DNA from: a virus
Length of the DNA stretch: 35,215 nucleotides
Strand: one strand, 5' to 3'
Virus record (IMG/VR): IMGVR_UViG_3300046820_001656
Location: 1-35,215 of that record
In this document: positions 16,830 to 24,214 of the stretch, piece by piece
How positions within the stretch are numbered: the stretch's first letter is position 1
Layout of the letters: each line of letters opens with the position of its first letter
Translations under genes and position numbers: made by a program
Notes under the pieces: generated by a model
The model's input: the letters and a program-made list of their open reading frames with translations, nothing else
Told to the model about the DNA's origin: nothing
Database searches by the model: none

Positions 16830-17216
16830 ATGGGACTATTATCATTCTTTAAAGGGTTATTCGGTAAAAAGGAAGCTCAAATTAAGGCTGAAATCAAAGA
16901 GGTAGTTGCTGAAGTTAAAGAGGTTGTTGAAACTGTTGAAGTTAAACCAGTAGTTGAAGCTAAGGTTGAATTCAAAGGTGGAGAAGTTAAAGCTGAAGTT
17001 AAAGCTGAAGTTGAACTTAAACCTAAGGCACCTAAATCTAAGAAACCTAAAACTCCTAAGACTGAGGTTAAGACTGAAGTTGTTGAAGAGAAAAAGGTTA
17101 CAGCTAAAGAAATTAAGGCTAAGGTTAAACCAACACAAGTTGCTGATAAAGCAGTTGAAGTTGAGAAGAAATCAAAACCTCGTAGAAGACCGGCTAAACC
17201 TAAAAAAGCTGAGTAA
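16830..17216 (+). CDS. Lys/Glu/Val-rich repetitive protein with basic C-terminus
   Basis: This 128-residue low-complexity protein opens with an amphipathic, Phe-rich helix (MGLLSFFKGLFGKKEA). It continues with repeating Val-Glu-Val-Lys/Ala-Glu-Val-Lys units (residues 18-65), then Lys/Pro segments (KPKAPKSKKPKTPKTE) and a very basic end (KKSKPRRRPAKPKKAE). The C-terminal half resembles histone H1-like tails in composition. This suggests nucleic-acid or membrane association, but composition alone cannot assign function. It faces uvsW across a 112-base divergent gap. A hairpin terminator follows 21 bases after the stop. Confidence 0.65.
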   Translation: MGLLSFFKGLFGKKEAQIKAEIKEVVAEVKEVVETVEVKPVVEAKVEFKGGEVKAEVKAEVELKPKAPKSKKPKTPKTEVKTEVVEEKKVTAKEIKAKVKPTQVADKAVEVEKKSKPRRRPAKPKKAE

Positions 17217-17237
17217 TCAAAATTCTTTAAAAAAATT

Positions 17238-17264
17238 AAACCCACTTTCTGAGTGGGTTTTTTT
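17238..17264. terminator. Bidirectional intrinsic terminator (AAACCCACT stem)
   Basis: Stem aaacccact (17,238-17,246) pairs with agtgggttt (17,252-17,260) around a 5-base loop, with T-runs on both strands. It separates the convergent 128-residue (+) and 218-residue (-) genes. The same stem core recurs at 26,974-26,999. Confidence 0.85.
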
Positions 17265-17265
17265 A

Positions 17266-17922
17266 TTATCCTAAATCAGCGGCTTGAACCGTTTCTTTAT
17301 TATAAATGTATATCATAACATTGGATATCTTTTCATCATCATGTAAACCATTTAATATTAAATCATCAACATTTTTTGAATTTTTTGTCAATGATGTATT
17401 TCCAGTCTCTCTAGGACCTCTAGATTTTTTCACTTGTATAGTAAAATCAGAATCTAACATTTTTAACTTTCCGTGAACATCTGCTAAATCTTCAGCTATT
17501 TCTTCATTTGTGTTATATCTAATAGAAACTATATCAACAACAAAAGCTCCAAGTTCAAAGTCACCAGTGTCTTCTATATCATCTGTTCTATCTAATAACG
17601 GTCTAATACAATCCATTATGTCTTCGTGATTAACATTAATGTTAAAAGCTTGTAAGAATGATTCTTGAGAACCATCGTGTATTTCATATTGGAAATAATC
17701 TTTATAATCTTCTTCTACTTGATCAATAAACTGTTCAAGAAGTGATTTTGTTTTATCTGTGAAAACAGCATTTCCCGGACCTTGTACCTTTGATTGAAGA
17801 TTAGATTCAATATGTTCTATTAAAGGTTTGAATATCTCTTCCCAATCAACCGGATTTGTAAGAGGTCCCATTTTACGAATCTCATCTTTGGATTCTAATA
17901 TAAGTTTAGAGAATTTCTTCAT
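17266..17922 (-). CDS. Hypothetical protein with capsid-targeting-type N-terminus
   Basis: This is a 218-residue protein whose N-terminus MKKFSKLILE|S matches the T4 internal-protein capsid-targeting pattern (basic/aromatic start, then [LI]-x-E before a small residue). Cleavage would fall after Glu10. The rest is acidic and alpha/beta (DFELGAFVVDIVSIRYN, then KLKMLDSDFTIQVKK), with no recognised family. It starts 2 bases after the stop of the ferritin-like gene and probably shares that gene's late promoter. It ends at the bidirectional terminator. Confidence 0.6.
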   Translation of the reverse strand: MKKFSKLILESKDEIRKMGPLTNPVDWEEIFKPLIEHIESNLQSKVQGPGNAVFTDKTKSLLEQFIDQVEEDYKDYFQYEIHDGSQESFLQAFNINVNHEDIMDCIRPLLDRTDDIEDTGDFELGAFVVDIVSIRYNTNEEIAEDLADVHGKLKMLDSDFTIQVKKSRGPRETGNTSLTKNSKNVDDLILNGLHDDEKISNVMIYIYNKETVQAADLG

Positions 17923-17924
17923 TA

Positions 17925-18512
17925 TTATCCAAAATATTTATCTTCAAATATCAAAACATCAAGTTTATTTTCGATATTAACTAGTTGAAGAGCATTCAAT
18001 AAATCAGAGTACTCAGCAACTGAATCGTTTTGAATATCAACATACTTTTGTATAAAATTAAAAGTCGCTGGATGAACTCCAAATAAAGATTGTTGATCTT
18101 TAGAATACTTCATAAATAAACCATATTCTAAGTTATAAGCTTTATTGATGATATCAATTAAACTATTGAATGACTGATTAGAAGGAGCTGAAGGAATACT
18201 TGGTATTAAATTCCATTGAGTTAAATAATCTTGTAATCCTTGAGCATGTTCTAATTCACTATTAGCCTCACCTTCAAAAAAAGCTGTTGCTTTTTTATAA
18301 TTAGCGTTTCTACACCAATTAGCAGCATTTCTATAAAAATAATGAGCCGTGTATTCATCACCTATTCTTTCATTAAAGATAGAAACAATATCATCAGTTA
18401 AACTAACTGGGGTTACCAATCCACTCTCAACAACTTGTTCTTTTTGTTCGATTGGTTGTTCTTCATTGAACTCATCGTTTTCTTTTATACGGTTAAATTT
18501 CTTGATATTCAT
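17925..18512 (-). CDS. Ferritin-like iron-storage protein with capsid-targeting-type N-terminus
   Basis: This 195-residue protein has a four-helix ferritin domain (about 38-175) that aligns by eye with bacterial non-haem ferritin FtnA. Visible ferroxidase residues are Glu53 (GDEYTAHYFY), Glu86 and His89 (SELEHAQGL), Glu129 (NLEYGLF) and Gln161 (DIQNDSVAEY). The equivalent of FtnA Glu130 appears to be Ser164. Such proteins oxidise and store Fe(II). Residues 1-37 form an extra acidic N-terminal arm beginning MNIKKFNRIKEN, like the capsid-targeting starts of nearby genes. A perfect late element lies 23 bases upstream. The 218-residue gene follows after 2 bases. A phage ferritin with a possible packaging signal is unusual. 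Confidence 0.8.
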   Translation of the reverse strand: MNIKKFNRIKENDEFNEEQPIEQKEQVVESGLVTPVSLTDDIVSIFNERIGDEYTAHYFYRNAANWCRNANYKKATAFFEGEANSELEHAQGLQDYLTQWNLIPSIPSAPSNQSFNSLIDIINKAYNLEYGLFMKYSKDQQSLFGVHPATFNFIQKYVDIQNDSVAEYSDLLNALQLVNIENKLDVLIFEDKYFG

Positions 18513-18535
18513 AATATTTTTACTATTTTATAGCT

Positions 18536-18546
18536 TATATATTAAA
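18536..18546 (-). promoter_or_regulatory. Candidate late promoter TTTAATATATA
   Basis: Exact 11-mer on the minus strand, 23 bases before the ferritin-like gene, in the 42-base gap after the dehydrogenase gene. It would let the ferritin and 218-residue genes be expressed late and separately from clpP and serA. Confidence 0.55.
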
Positions 18547-18554
18547 AACAAAAA

Positions 18555-19544
18555 TTAATTTACTACCATCTCACCAAATTCTTCAACTATTAGATTAGCA
18601 AGTTCTGTTCCAATTCTATCTTGAGCTTCTGATGTAGCCGCTCCAATGTGTGGAGTTACTGATATTCTTGAATGTGATAACAATTCTTTCATTGGAGTTG
18701 GTTCGTTTTCGTAAACATCTAATGACGCGAATGATACTTTACCACTTTCTAAAGCTTTCAATAAGTCTAATTCATTAATAACACCACCTCTAGCAGTATT
18801 GATAACTCTAACTCCATCTTTCATTAGGTTAAACTCTCTTTCATTGATTACTGAGTTTCCGTTTTCTTGTTTAGGAACGTGAATAGAAATATAATCACAT
18901 AAAGGTAGAATCTCATCTAAGTTAGTTTTAGTTTTGATTTTTATACCCATACTATTTGATACTTTATTACCACTTTGAGCTGTCCAGTTTAAAGTAATTG
19001 GAACGTCTACCATTCTTTCTTCAACATCCATAGCAATAACATCCATTCCGATACCGATTGCGTATTGAGCTAAAGATTGACCAATTCGACCAAATCCAAT
19101 AATACCTAAGGTTTTACCTCTTAGTTCTACACCAGAGCCATATTGTTTTTTAAGTTTATTAAAATCACCAGTCTCCATATTTTTTTGAGAATCTCCTAAA
19201 AATCTAGACATTGAAAACATTTGACCAATAACTAATTCAGCAACTGATTGAGATGAAGAAGCTGGAGTATTGATTACTTTTATTCCTTTTTCTCTAGCAT
19301 AAGAAACATCAATATTATCCATTCCTACACCTCCTCTACCGATTAGTTTTAAGTTAGGACATTGGTCAATAACTTCTTTTCTAACGGTTGTTGCACTTCT
19401 AACAAGAACTATTTCATAATTCTCTTCATTTATTTTGTTGGCTAATTCGGACTGTTCAACTTTTTCAGTAATAACTGTGTAACCAAATTTTTCTAATTCT
19501 AATTTCCCTTCATTGGAAATTCCATCATTTGCTAAAATTTTCAT
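18555..19544 (-). CDS. serA: D-3-phosphoglycerate dehydrogenase-like D-2-hydroxyacid dehydrogenase
   Basis: This 329-residue enzyme is of the D-2-hydroxyacid dehydrogenase family, most like SerA, which oxidises 3-phosphoglycerate with NAD+ in serine synthesis. It has RSATTVR (49-55) and GRGGVGMDNID (69-79) in the substrate domain, the Rossmann motif GFGRIG (150-155), and the catalytic set Arg252 (NTARGG), Glu281 (ENEP) and His299 (TPHIG). It has no C-terminal ACT domain, so feedback inhibition by serine is not expected. About 20 extra residues near 178-207 resemble the form I recall from Bacteroidetes. It follows clpP after 2 bases, so they are probably one transcript. This is likely an auxiliary metabolic gene from a host. 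The exact hydroxyacid substrate is inferred. Confidence 0.85.
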   Translation of the reverse strand: MKILANDGISNEGKLELEKFGYTVITEKVEQSELANKINEENYEIVLVRSATTVRKEVIDQCPNLKLIGRGGVGMDNIDVSYAREKGIKVINTPASSSQSVAELVIGQMFSMSRFLGDSQKNMETGDFNKLKKQYGSGVELRGKTLGIIGFGRIGQSLAQYAIGIGMDVIAMDVEERMVDVPITLNWTAQSGNKVSNSMGIKIKTKTNLDEILPLCDYISIHVPKQENGNSVINEREFNLMKDGVRVINTARGGVINELDLLKALESGKVSFASLDVYENEPTPMKELLSHSRISVTPHIGAATSEAQDRIGTELANLIVEEFGEMVVN

Positions 19545-19546
19545 AT

Positions 19547-20209
19547 TTATTTTCTTTTTATTATGATATCATCTATCATTCCATATTTTTTGGCGTCTGT
19601 TGAAGACATCCAATAATCTCTATCACCATCTTTATAAACTCTATCATAGTTTTGACCAGTTTTTTCAGATATTATCTCATATAATTCTTTTTTAAGATGA
19701 TTCATTTCCCTAGCTTCAATTTCTACATCAGAGGCTTGTTGCATCCAACCACCATAAGTTAAAGGTTGATGTATCATTGTTCTACTTCTTTTAAGAGCTT
19801 TTCTCTTACCTTTAGTTCCTGAACAAAGTATAACAGCGGCCATTGATGCTGCTAAACCAGTATTTACTGTTGATATGTCACATTTAACATAGTCCATAAC
19901 ATCCAATAGCCCTAATCCAGAGTAAACTGAACCACCTGGAGAGTCAATATAGATAGAGATATCTTCATCACTTTCCATATCTAAATACATTAGTTGTGCT
20001 TTTATTACATTACAGATATCAGAGTCTACCTCATCAGATAAAAAGATGATTCTATCATCTAATAGTTTTGAGAATATATCAACAGGCATTCCATTACTTT
20101 CTAGTAGATTTGCTGTTGAACTCTTTTTTTGCATTTTTCTAAAGTAATCATCTTGAAAAGAACTAGTGATAGACTGACTTAGTAGATACTTATTAAAGTC
20201 TTTATTCAT
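19547..20209 (-). CDS. clpP: ClpP-family serine protease
   Basis: This 220-residue protein is close in length and motifs to bacterial ClpP. Ser122 lies in GLAASMAA, His147 in TMIHQPL, and the third residue, an Asp, probably lies in the KDGDRDYW segment (193-200). SIYIDSPGGSVYSGLG (85-100) and the handle region are also typical. ClpP forms a barrel peptidase that works with ClpX/ClpA-type unfoldases. No unfoldase is in the window, so it would use the host's or act alone. Some phages use ClpP-fold enzymes as prohead proteases, so a role in trimming the capsid-targeting peptides of neighbours is an alternative. It heads a minus-strand pair with serA and faces an acidic-protein gene across a 105-base divergent gap. 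Confidence 0.85.
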   Translation of the reverse strand: MNKDFNKYLLSQSITSSFQDDYFRKMQKKSSTANLLESNGMPVDIFSKLLDDRIIFLSDEVDSDICNVIKAQLMYLDMESDEDISIYIDSPGGSVYSGLGLLDVMDYVKCDISTVNTGLAASMAAVILCSGTKGKRKALKRSRTMIHQPLTYGGWMQQASDVEIEAREMNHLKKELYEIISEKTGQNYDRVYKDGDRDYWMSSTDAKKYGMIDDIIIKRK

Positions 20210-20282
20210 ATATAATATTATTTTTATAGTATTTCTATTAAAATACGAGTGAAAAGTTTTTATAATAAAAGTAGTTTTGACT

Positions 20283-20293
20283 TTTAATATATA
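20283..20293 (+). promoter_or_regulatory. Candidate late promoter TTTAATATATA
   Basis: Exact 11-mer, 21 bases before the ATG of the acidic-protein gene, in the divergent gap with clpP. A -7-like TAGTTTTG (20,272-20,279) lies just upstream but has no TTTG partner at the right distance. Confidence 0.5.
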
Positions 20294-20314
20294 CAGAAAA
20301 ATAAAAATAAAACT

Positions 20315-20617
20315 ATGGTAACTAAAGTTGAAATAAACGGATACGAAATCACTATCGAAGAATTAGAAGGTGTGATATCTGTAAAAGCTGAAAAAGACGA
20401 AGAAATCATCGAAGAGTTCACAATCGAAACTGAAGAAGGTGAAGAAGGTGAAGATGTTAAAGGATTCGGTGAATTCGGAGACGAAGAAGAAGATTTTGGT
20501 GGTGAAGAATCTCAAGATGACCTTGAAGATGAGCTACAAGATGAAGAAGAAGAGGATGAAGATGATAGCGAAAGACCTGCATTAGAGTCATTTCAGTCTT
20601 TTATCAATAAAAAATAA
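20315..20617 (+). CDS. Highly acidic small protein, possible scaffold or core protein
   Basis: This 100-residue protein has a short beta-rich start (MVTKVEINGYEITIEELEG) followed by a long Glu/Asp/Gly run (residues 44-87) and a basic end, FQSFINKK. It is about half acidic residues. The composition resembles small acidic prohead-core proteins of T4-like phages (gp67 type), but no homology can be shown by eye. It has its own late element, and the CTS-bearing HAD gene follows after 10 bases. DNA mimicry is another possibility for so acidic a protein. Confidence 0.6.
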   Translation: MVTKVEINGYEITIEELEGVISVKAEKDEEIIEEFTIETEEGEEGEDVKGFGEFGDEEEDFGGEESQDDLEDELQDEEEEDEDDSERPALESFQSFINKK

Positions 20618-20627
20618 TTAATTCACG

Positions 20628-21701
20628 ATGATTAAAAAGTTTAATCATTTTATTTCAGAGAGTAAAGACTCTGATTATTTATTATATTATGCCTTTGATT
20701 GGGATGATAATATCTTAAATATGCCTACTAAGATTCATATGGAACATTTAGTAGACGGTGAGTGGATACCAACATCGGTATCTACTGCAGAGTTTGCTGA
20801 CTACAGAAACGATAAAGAAAATTGGAGAGTTGACTATAATGTTGCCTTTGTTGATTTTAGAGATCAAGGAGAAAGAGGTGATAAAGCATTTTTAGAAGAT
20901 ACTAAAACTGCCATTTCACAAGGTAAACTTGGACCAGCATGGAATGACTTTATTGAGTGTTTATCAAATGGTTCAATATTTGCTATTATAACCGCTCGTG
21001 GTCACGAGGCTCCTGCTATGAGAATGGGTGTTGAGTGGATAATAGACAATATTCTAACTGAAGATCAATTATACCAAATGTATAATCAATTAATGAAATA
21101 TTCTTATTTCTTTGGTGATACTAATGTTGAAAATGAAAGAATATTAAGAGGTCAACCATCAAAGAATCCATTGATTAGTTCATATTTAGATAACTGTGAA
21201 TATGTTGGTGTTTCTTCTCCATCAAGAGGTGGCTCACCAGCTAATCCAGAAAAAGCTAAAGAAGATGCTCTTTTAGCCTTCAATGCTAAAGTAAATGATT
21301 ACGCAAAAAATGTTGGCATCTCCGCTAAAATTGGATTCTCAGATGATGATTTGGGAAATGTTAAACACATAGAAGATTTAATTGATAATTTACGAAATGA
21401 ACAATTTCCAAATATTGTAGAGTTTGTAGTTAAAGGAACTAAAGATCCAGAAAACATAACTAAGAAAGTTTTAAGTAGAGAAGAGCCGGTTACGGAAACA
21501 TCTCAACAAACACCTGGATTAGAATCATCAGTTCTTCCGTTTACACAGTTTAACAATATGACTAATAAACTTTACCCAAGTGGTCCATTAAACAGACAAG
21601 ATGATTTCGCTAATCAATTTAGAAGACAAGTTGATTATCTATCTAAGAACTCAAAAGAAATGAGAAAAGAAATTAAGAAAAATAAAAAATCCTCTAAATA
21701 A
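20628..21701 (+). CDS. HAD-superfamily phosphatase-like protein with capsid-targeting-type N-terminus
   Basis: This 357-residue protein starts MIKKFNHFISE|S, a close match to the T4 internal-protein targeting signal. The remainder has HAD motifs: motif I DWDDN (Asp24 and Asp26 in AFDWDDNIL), motif II Thr122 in AIITARGHE, a Lys in 209-221 for motif III, and motif IV GFSDDDLGNVKHI (236-248). The large insertion (40-110) between motifs I and II would be a cap. The last 80 residues are a linker ending in a basic tail (KKNKKSSK). HAD enzymes hydrolyse phosphate esters, often on nucleotides; the substrate here is unknown. It shares a transcript with the acidic protein and ends in an intrinsic terminator that overlaps its stop codon. 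Confidence 0.7.
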   Translation: MIKKFNHFISESKDSDYLLYYAFDWDDNILNMPTKIHMEHLVDGEWIPTSVSTAEFADYRNDKENWRVDYNVAFVDFRDQGERGDKAFLEDTKTAISQGKLGPAWNDFIECLSNGSIFAIITARGHEAPAMRMGVEWIIDNILTEDQLYQMYNQLMKYSYFFGDTNVENERILRGQPSKNPLISSYLDNCEYVGVSSPSRGGSPANPEKAKEDALLAFNAKVNDYAKNVGISAKIGFSDDDLGNVKHIEDLIDNLRNEQFPNIVEFVVKGTKDPENITKKVLSREEPVTETSQQTPGLESSVLPFTQFNNMTNKLYPSGPLNRQDDFANQFRRQVDYLSKNSKEMRKEIKKNKKSSK

Positions 21702-21711
21702 GAGGATTTTT
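21685..21711 (+). terminator. Intrinsic terminator overlapping a stop codon
   Basis: A perfect 11-bp stem, aaaaatcctct (21,685-21,695) with agaggattttt (21,701-21,711), has a 5-base loop, AAATA. The TAA stop of the HAD gene (21,699-21,701) sits in the loop and first stem base, so a terminating ribosome would cover the hairpin. Confidence 0.85.
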
Positions 21712-21728
21712 TATTTTAAATCTATTTA

Positions 21729-21739
21729 TTTAATATATA
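21729..21739 (+). promoter_or_regulatory. Candidate late promoter TTTAATATATA, 4 bases from ATG
   Basis: Exact 11-mer ending 4 bases before the ATG at 21,744. If it works like a T4 late -10 element, transcription would start at or inside the start codon, giving a leaderless message. Confidence 0.5.
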
Positions 21740-21743
21740 CCAT

Positions 21744-23579
21744 ATGAGATTTTTATCAAACTATTTAGATTTTATTTTTGAATCTGTTGCTAAACAAAAA
21801 ATGAGACTTTACTTCTCTGAGGATTTCAGAAATATATTAAGAAGAATTCAAGATAAATCGATTATCGCCCAAGCTCTTTTAGCATCAGAAGACTCAAATC
21901 AAATGACTGATATTTACACTTTAATTGATATCACGGAAAAGAATGATACTATTTCATTAATACAGGTAAATAGAATAGCAAGAGCTAATCCAGAGTTAGG
22001 TGAAACGTTACCTTATAATATTCGTGATAAAAAAAGAGGAAGTGAATTCTGGACCAAATCTAGAACTGATATAAGTATTGGTAGATGGACCAGAAGAATA
22101 TTCACAGAGGTTTATAAATCAACTATGACAGATTCTAAAATTGAAGAGTTTGTTAACTTATATAAATCATCTATTGATGGTGATGATCTTACTAATTTTG
22201 AAATGGTTAAAGGAGAAGATATTAGAAAATGGTATCATGAGAATACTTATCTAGAAAGAAGAGGCCAGTTGGGTAATTCCTGTATGAGATATCCTAAATG
22301 TCAAGAATATTTAGATATTTATGTCAAGAATCCTGAAGTTTGTCAATTACTTATATTAAAATCAGTAGATAAACCGGATAAAATTACAGGAAGGGCATTA
22401 GTTTGGAAACTAACAGATGATGAGTATTATATGGATAGAGTATATACTATAAATGACTCTGATAAATTACTATTTCAAGATTATGCTAGAGTTAATAAAA
22501 TTAAAAATTTATATGATCGTAGTTCTGATTCTTGGTTAGAAGTTAAATTAGGAGACCACAATTATGAGAAGTATCCTTATATGGATACATTTGTAGTTTA
22601 TAATACGGCAACCAAGATTTTAAGAGATAATGAAGAATTGTGGCCTAATCAAGGTTATATCAGTCTTCAACACACAGATGGTAGCTTCGATCCGGAAGAT
22701 GCTGTTTACTCAAATTGGGATGATGAGTACATAAGAAGAGAGAATGGTGTATATTGTTCCAATGTGGATGATTGGTTGCTTAGAAGCTCTGCTAGATATT
22801 TAGAGTATAAAGAAGAGTGGGCTGCTCCAAATGATGATATTGTTTATTCTGAATATCATGATGAATGGTTTTATGATAAAGATGTTGTTTACTCACAAGT
22901 TATGAATGATGTATTATATCCAGATAATGAAAATGTTATAGAAATAATAATAAACTCCAATGGTGATAATGATTGGTGTATTAAATCAAGACAAGATTTA
23001 TATATCAAAGTAGGTAATGATTATTATTCTAAAAAGGAGTGTATAAAAGATCCATTTACCAATGAATATAAATTCAAAGATAAAGCTTATCAAAAATCAT
23101 TAGATGAAAAACTAATGAAAGAATTTGGAATTGAGATAAATGAGGAAACTTATAAAATTGGTCAACCAACTAGAAAGACTGTAAACATGGTAAAAGAAGA
23201 ATTAGAATCAAAACTACTTAAATTGAAACTATCGGACAAAATTAAAGATCTAATTAGTCAAAATGAGAAGTATAAAAAGATTTTAAATAAGTATAAAAGC
23301 TATCAACAATCAGTTTTACCAACTGAAGAGGATATATTTATATTATTAAAATCATATCTATCAGATAGTGGTTTAAGCTACAAATTTACTTGGAGAATTG
23401 TAGGTACTTTACAAGGTAAATTTTTATTCTACGGTGGTGATAGAGATATAACTGAAAAAAGATTCGATGAGTTTAGAATGTTAGGAATACTAGAAGAAAT
23501 GATAGATGTTTGTGCTTCTTTTGATCTTAGTGAATTTCCAGAAGATATTTATAAAAGATATGTATTCTTGAGTTTTTAA
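21744..23579 (+). CDS. Large hypothetical phage protein with capsid-targeting-type N-terminus
   Basis: This is a 611-residue protein. The N-terminus MRFLSNYLDFIFE|S fits the targeting pattern, with possible cleavage after Glu13. Residues about 165-240 hold a conserved-looking block, GQLGNSCMRYPKCQEYLDIY, then NPEVCQLLIL and TGRALVWKL. I recall a block like it in other large-phage hypothetical proteins, possibly related to PcfJ-like proteins. Residues 310-380 contain repeated Trp/Tyr/Asp-rich units (VYSNWDDEYIRRENGVYCS, then IVYSEYHDEWFYDKDVVYS), each about 17-25 residues, like small beta hairpins. The C-terminal 130 residues are helical and charged. Function unknown. It has its own promoter between a terminator and the ATG, and its stop overlaps the convergent methyltransferase gene by 4 bases. 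Confidence 0.65.
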   Translation: MRFLSNYLDFIFESVAKQKMRLYFSEDFRNILRRIQDKSIIAQALLASEDSNQMTDIYTLIDITEKNDTISLIQVNRIARANPELGETLPYNIRDKKRGSEFWTKSRTDISIGRWTRRIFTEVYKSTMTDSKIEEFVNLYKSSIDGDDLTNFEMVKGEDIRKWYHENTYLERRGQLGNSCMRYPKCQEYLDIYVKNPEVCQLLILKSVDKPDKITGRALVWKLTDDEYYMDRVYTINDSDKLLFQDYARVNKIKNLYDRSSDSWLEVKLGDHNYEKYPYMDTFVVYNTATKILRDNEELWPNQGYISLQHTDGSFDPEDAVYSNWDDEYIRRENGVYCSNVDDWLLRSSARYLEYKEEWAAPNDDIVYSEYHDEWFYDKDVVYSQVMNDVLYPDNENVIEIIINSNGDNDWCIKSRQDLYIKVGNDYYSKKECIKDPFTNEYKFKDKAYQKSLDEKLMKEFGIEINEETYKIGQPTRKTVNMVKEELESKLLKLKLSDKIKDLISQNEKYKKILNKYKSYQQSVLPTEEDIFILLKSYLSDSGLSYKFTWRIVGTLQGKFLFYGGDRDITEKRFDEFRMLGILEEMIDVCASFDLSEFPEDIYKRYVFLSF

Positions 23580-24184
23580 ATTTTCTTAAAAACTACAATA
23601 TCATCTAATTCAATTTTTTGTAATCCTTCTATTTCAGTAAGAACTCCGTGTAATCCAAGCCCGGCATTTTTATTCTCAACCAAAATAGAACCAACCGAAA
23701 CCTCGGATACAATCTTATTATAAAGTTCTTTTAACTTTTCAACAGTTTGAAAAGGAGTGTAAGTATAAATGATATTGTATTTAGAATAGTTTTGATTCAT
23801 TATATCATCATGAATCACGTTAAGATTTCCTTCCCAGTATTTAATTAACTTATTGTTTAAGTATTCTAAATAAAGTTCTTGCTTTTCAATTCCAGTAAAT
23901 GTGAAAGTTTTACCATCTTCAAATAATTTTGACTGTGTGTAGATATCAAAAAGTGCTGTACCTAAACCAATACCACAATCACAGATGTGATTTTCTTCTT
24001 TAAGAAGATTTCTTTCATCTAATCTTTGTAGAAGGAATATATTTTGTTCTATATTTGAGAGAATATAGTGCCATTCACTAGCCTCAATAAATTCTTTTTT
24101 ACTACCATCAAATTCTGTCCATAAACCTCTTGATTCATGAAAATAGGCAACTAACTCTGGATTTGGATCTACTTCTTGTAACAT
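23576..24184 (-). CDS. Class I SAM-dependent methyltransferase-like protein
   Basis: This 202-residue protein has a Rossmann methyltransferase core. Motif I is HICDCGIGLGTALFDI (66-81). An acidic residue ends strand 2 (TGIEKQELY, Glu100). A DD pair (126-127) in VIHDDIM precedes a motif IV-like YTYTPF (140-145). The last looks like a variant of the N/D-P-P-[YF] motif of nucleic-acid methylases with the first Pro replaced by Thr, so the substrate is uncertain: protein, small molecule or nucleic acid. Residues 1-60 are helical. It stands alone on the minus strand, 30 bases downstream of a small-protein pair, with no late element. Confidence 0.6.
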   Translation of the reverse strand: MLQEVDPNPELVAYFHESRGLWTEFDGSKKEFIEASEWHYILSNIEQNIFLLQRLDERNLLKEENHICDCGIGLGTALFDIYTQSKLFEDGKTFTFTGIEKQELYLEYLNNKLIKYWEGNLNVIHDDIMNQNYSKYNIIYTYTPFQTVEKLKELYNKIVSEVSVGSILVENKNAGLGLHGVLTEIEGLQKIELDDIVVFKKI

Positions 24185-24214
24185 ATTATTTATATTACAA
24201 AAAAATGAAGATGT

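Noticed and set aside
16857-17274. Long open frames on both strands over the Lys/Glu-rich gene
   Set aside because: Repetitive low-complexity sequence keeps several frames open. Only the plus-strand frame from 16,830 has a plausible start, a terminator after its stop, and charge periodicity.
20272-20279. TAGTTTTG as a Bacteroidetes -7 element before the acidic-protein gene
   Set aside because: No TTTG lies 19-21 bases upstream, and a perfect late element sits between it and the gene.
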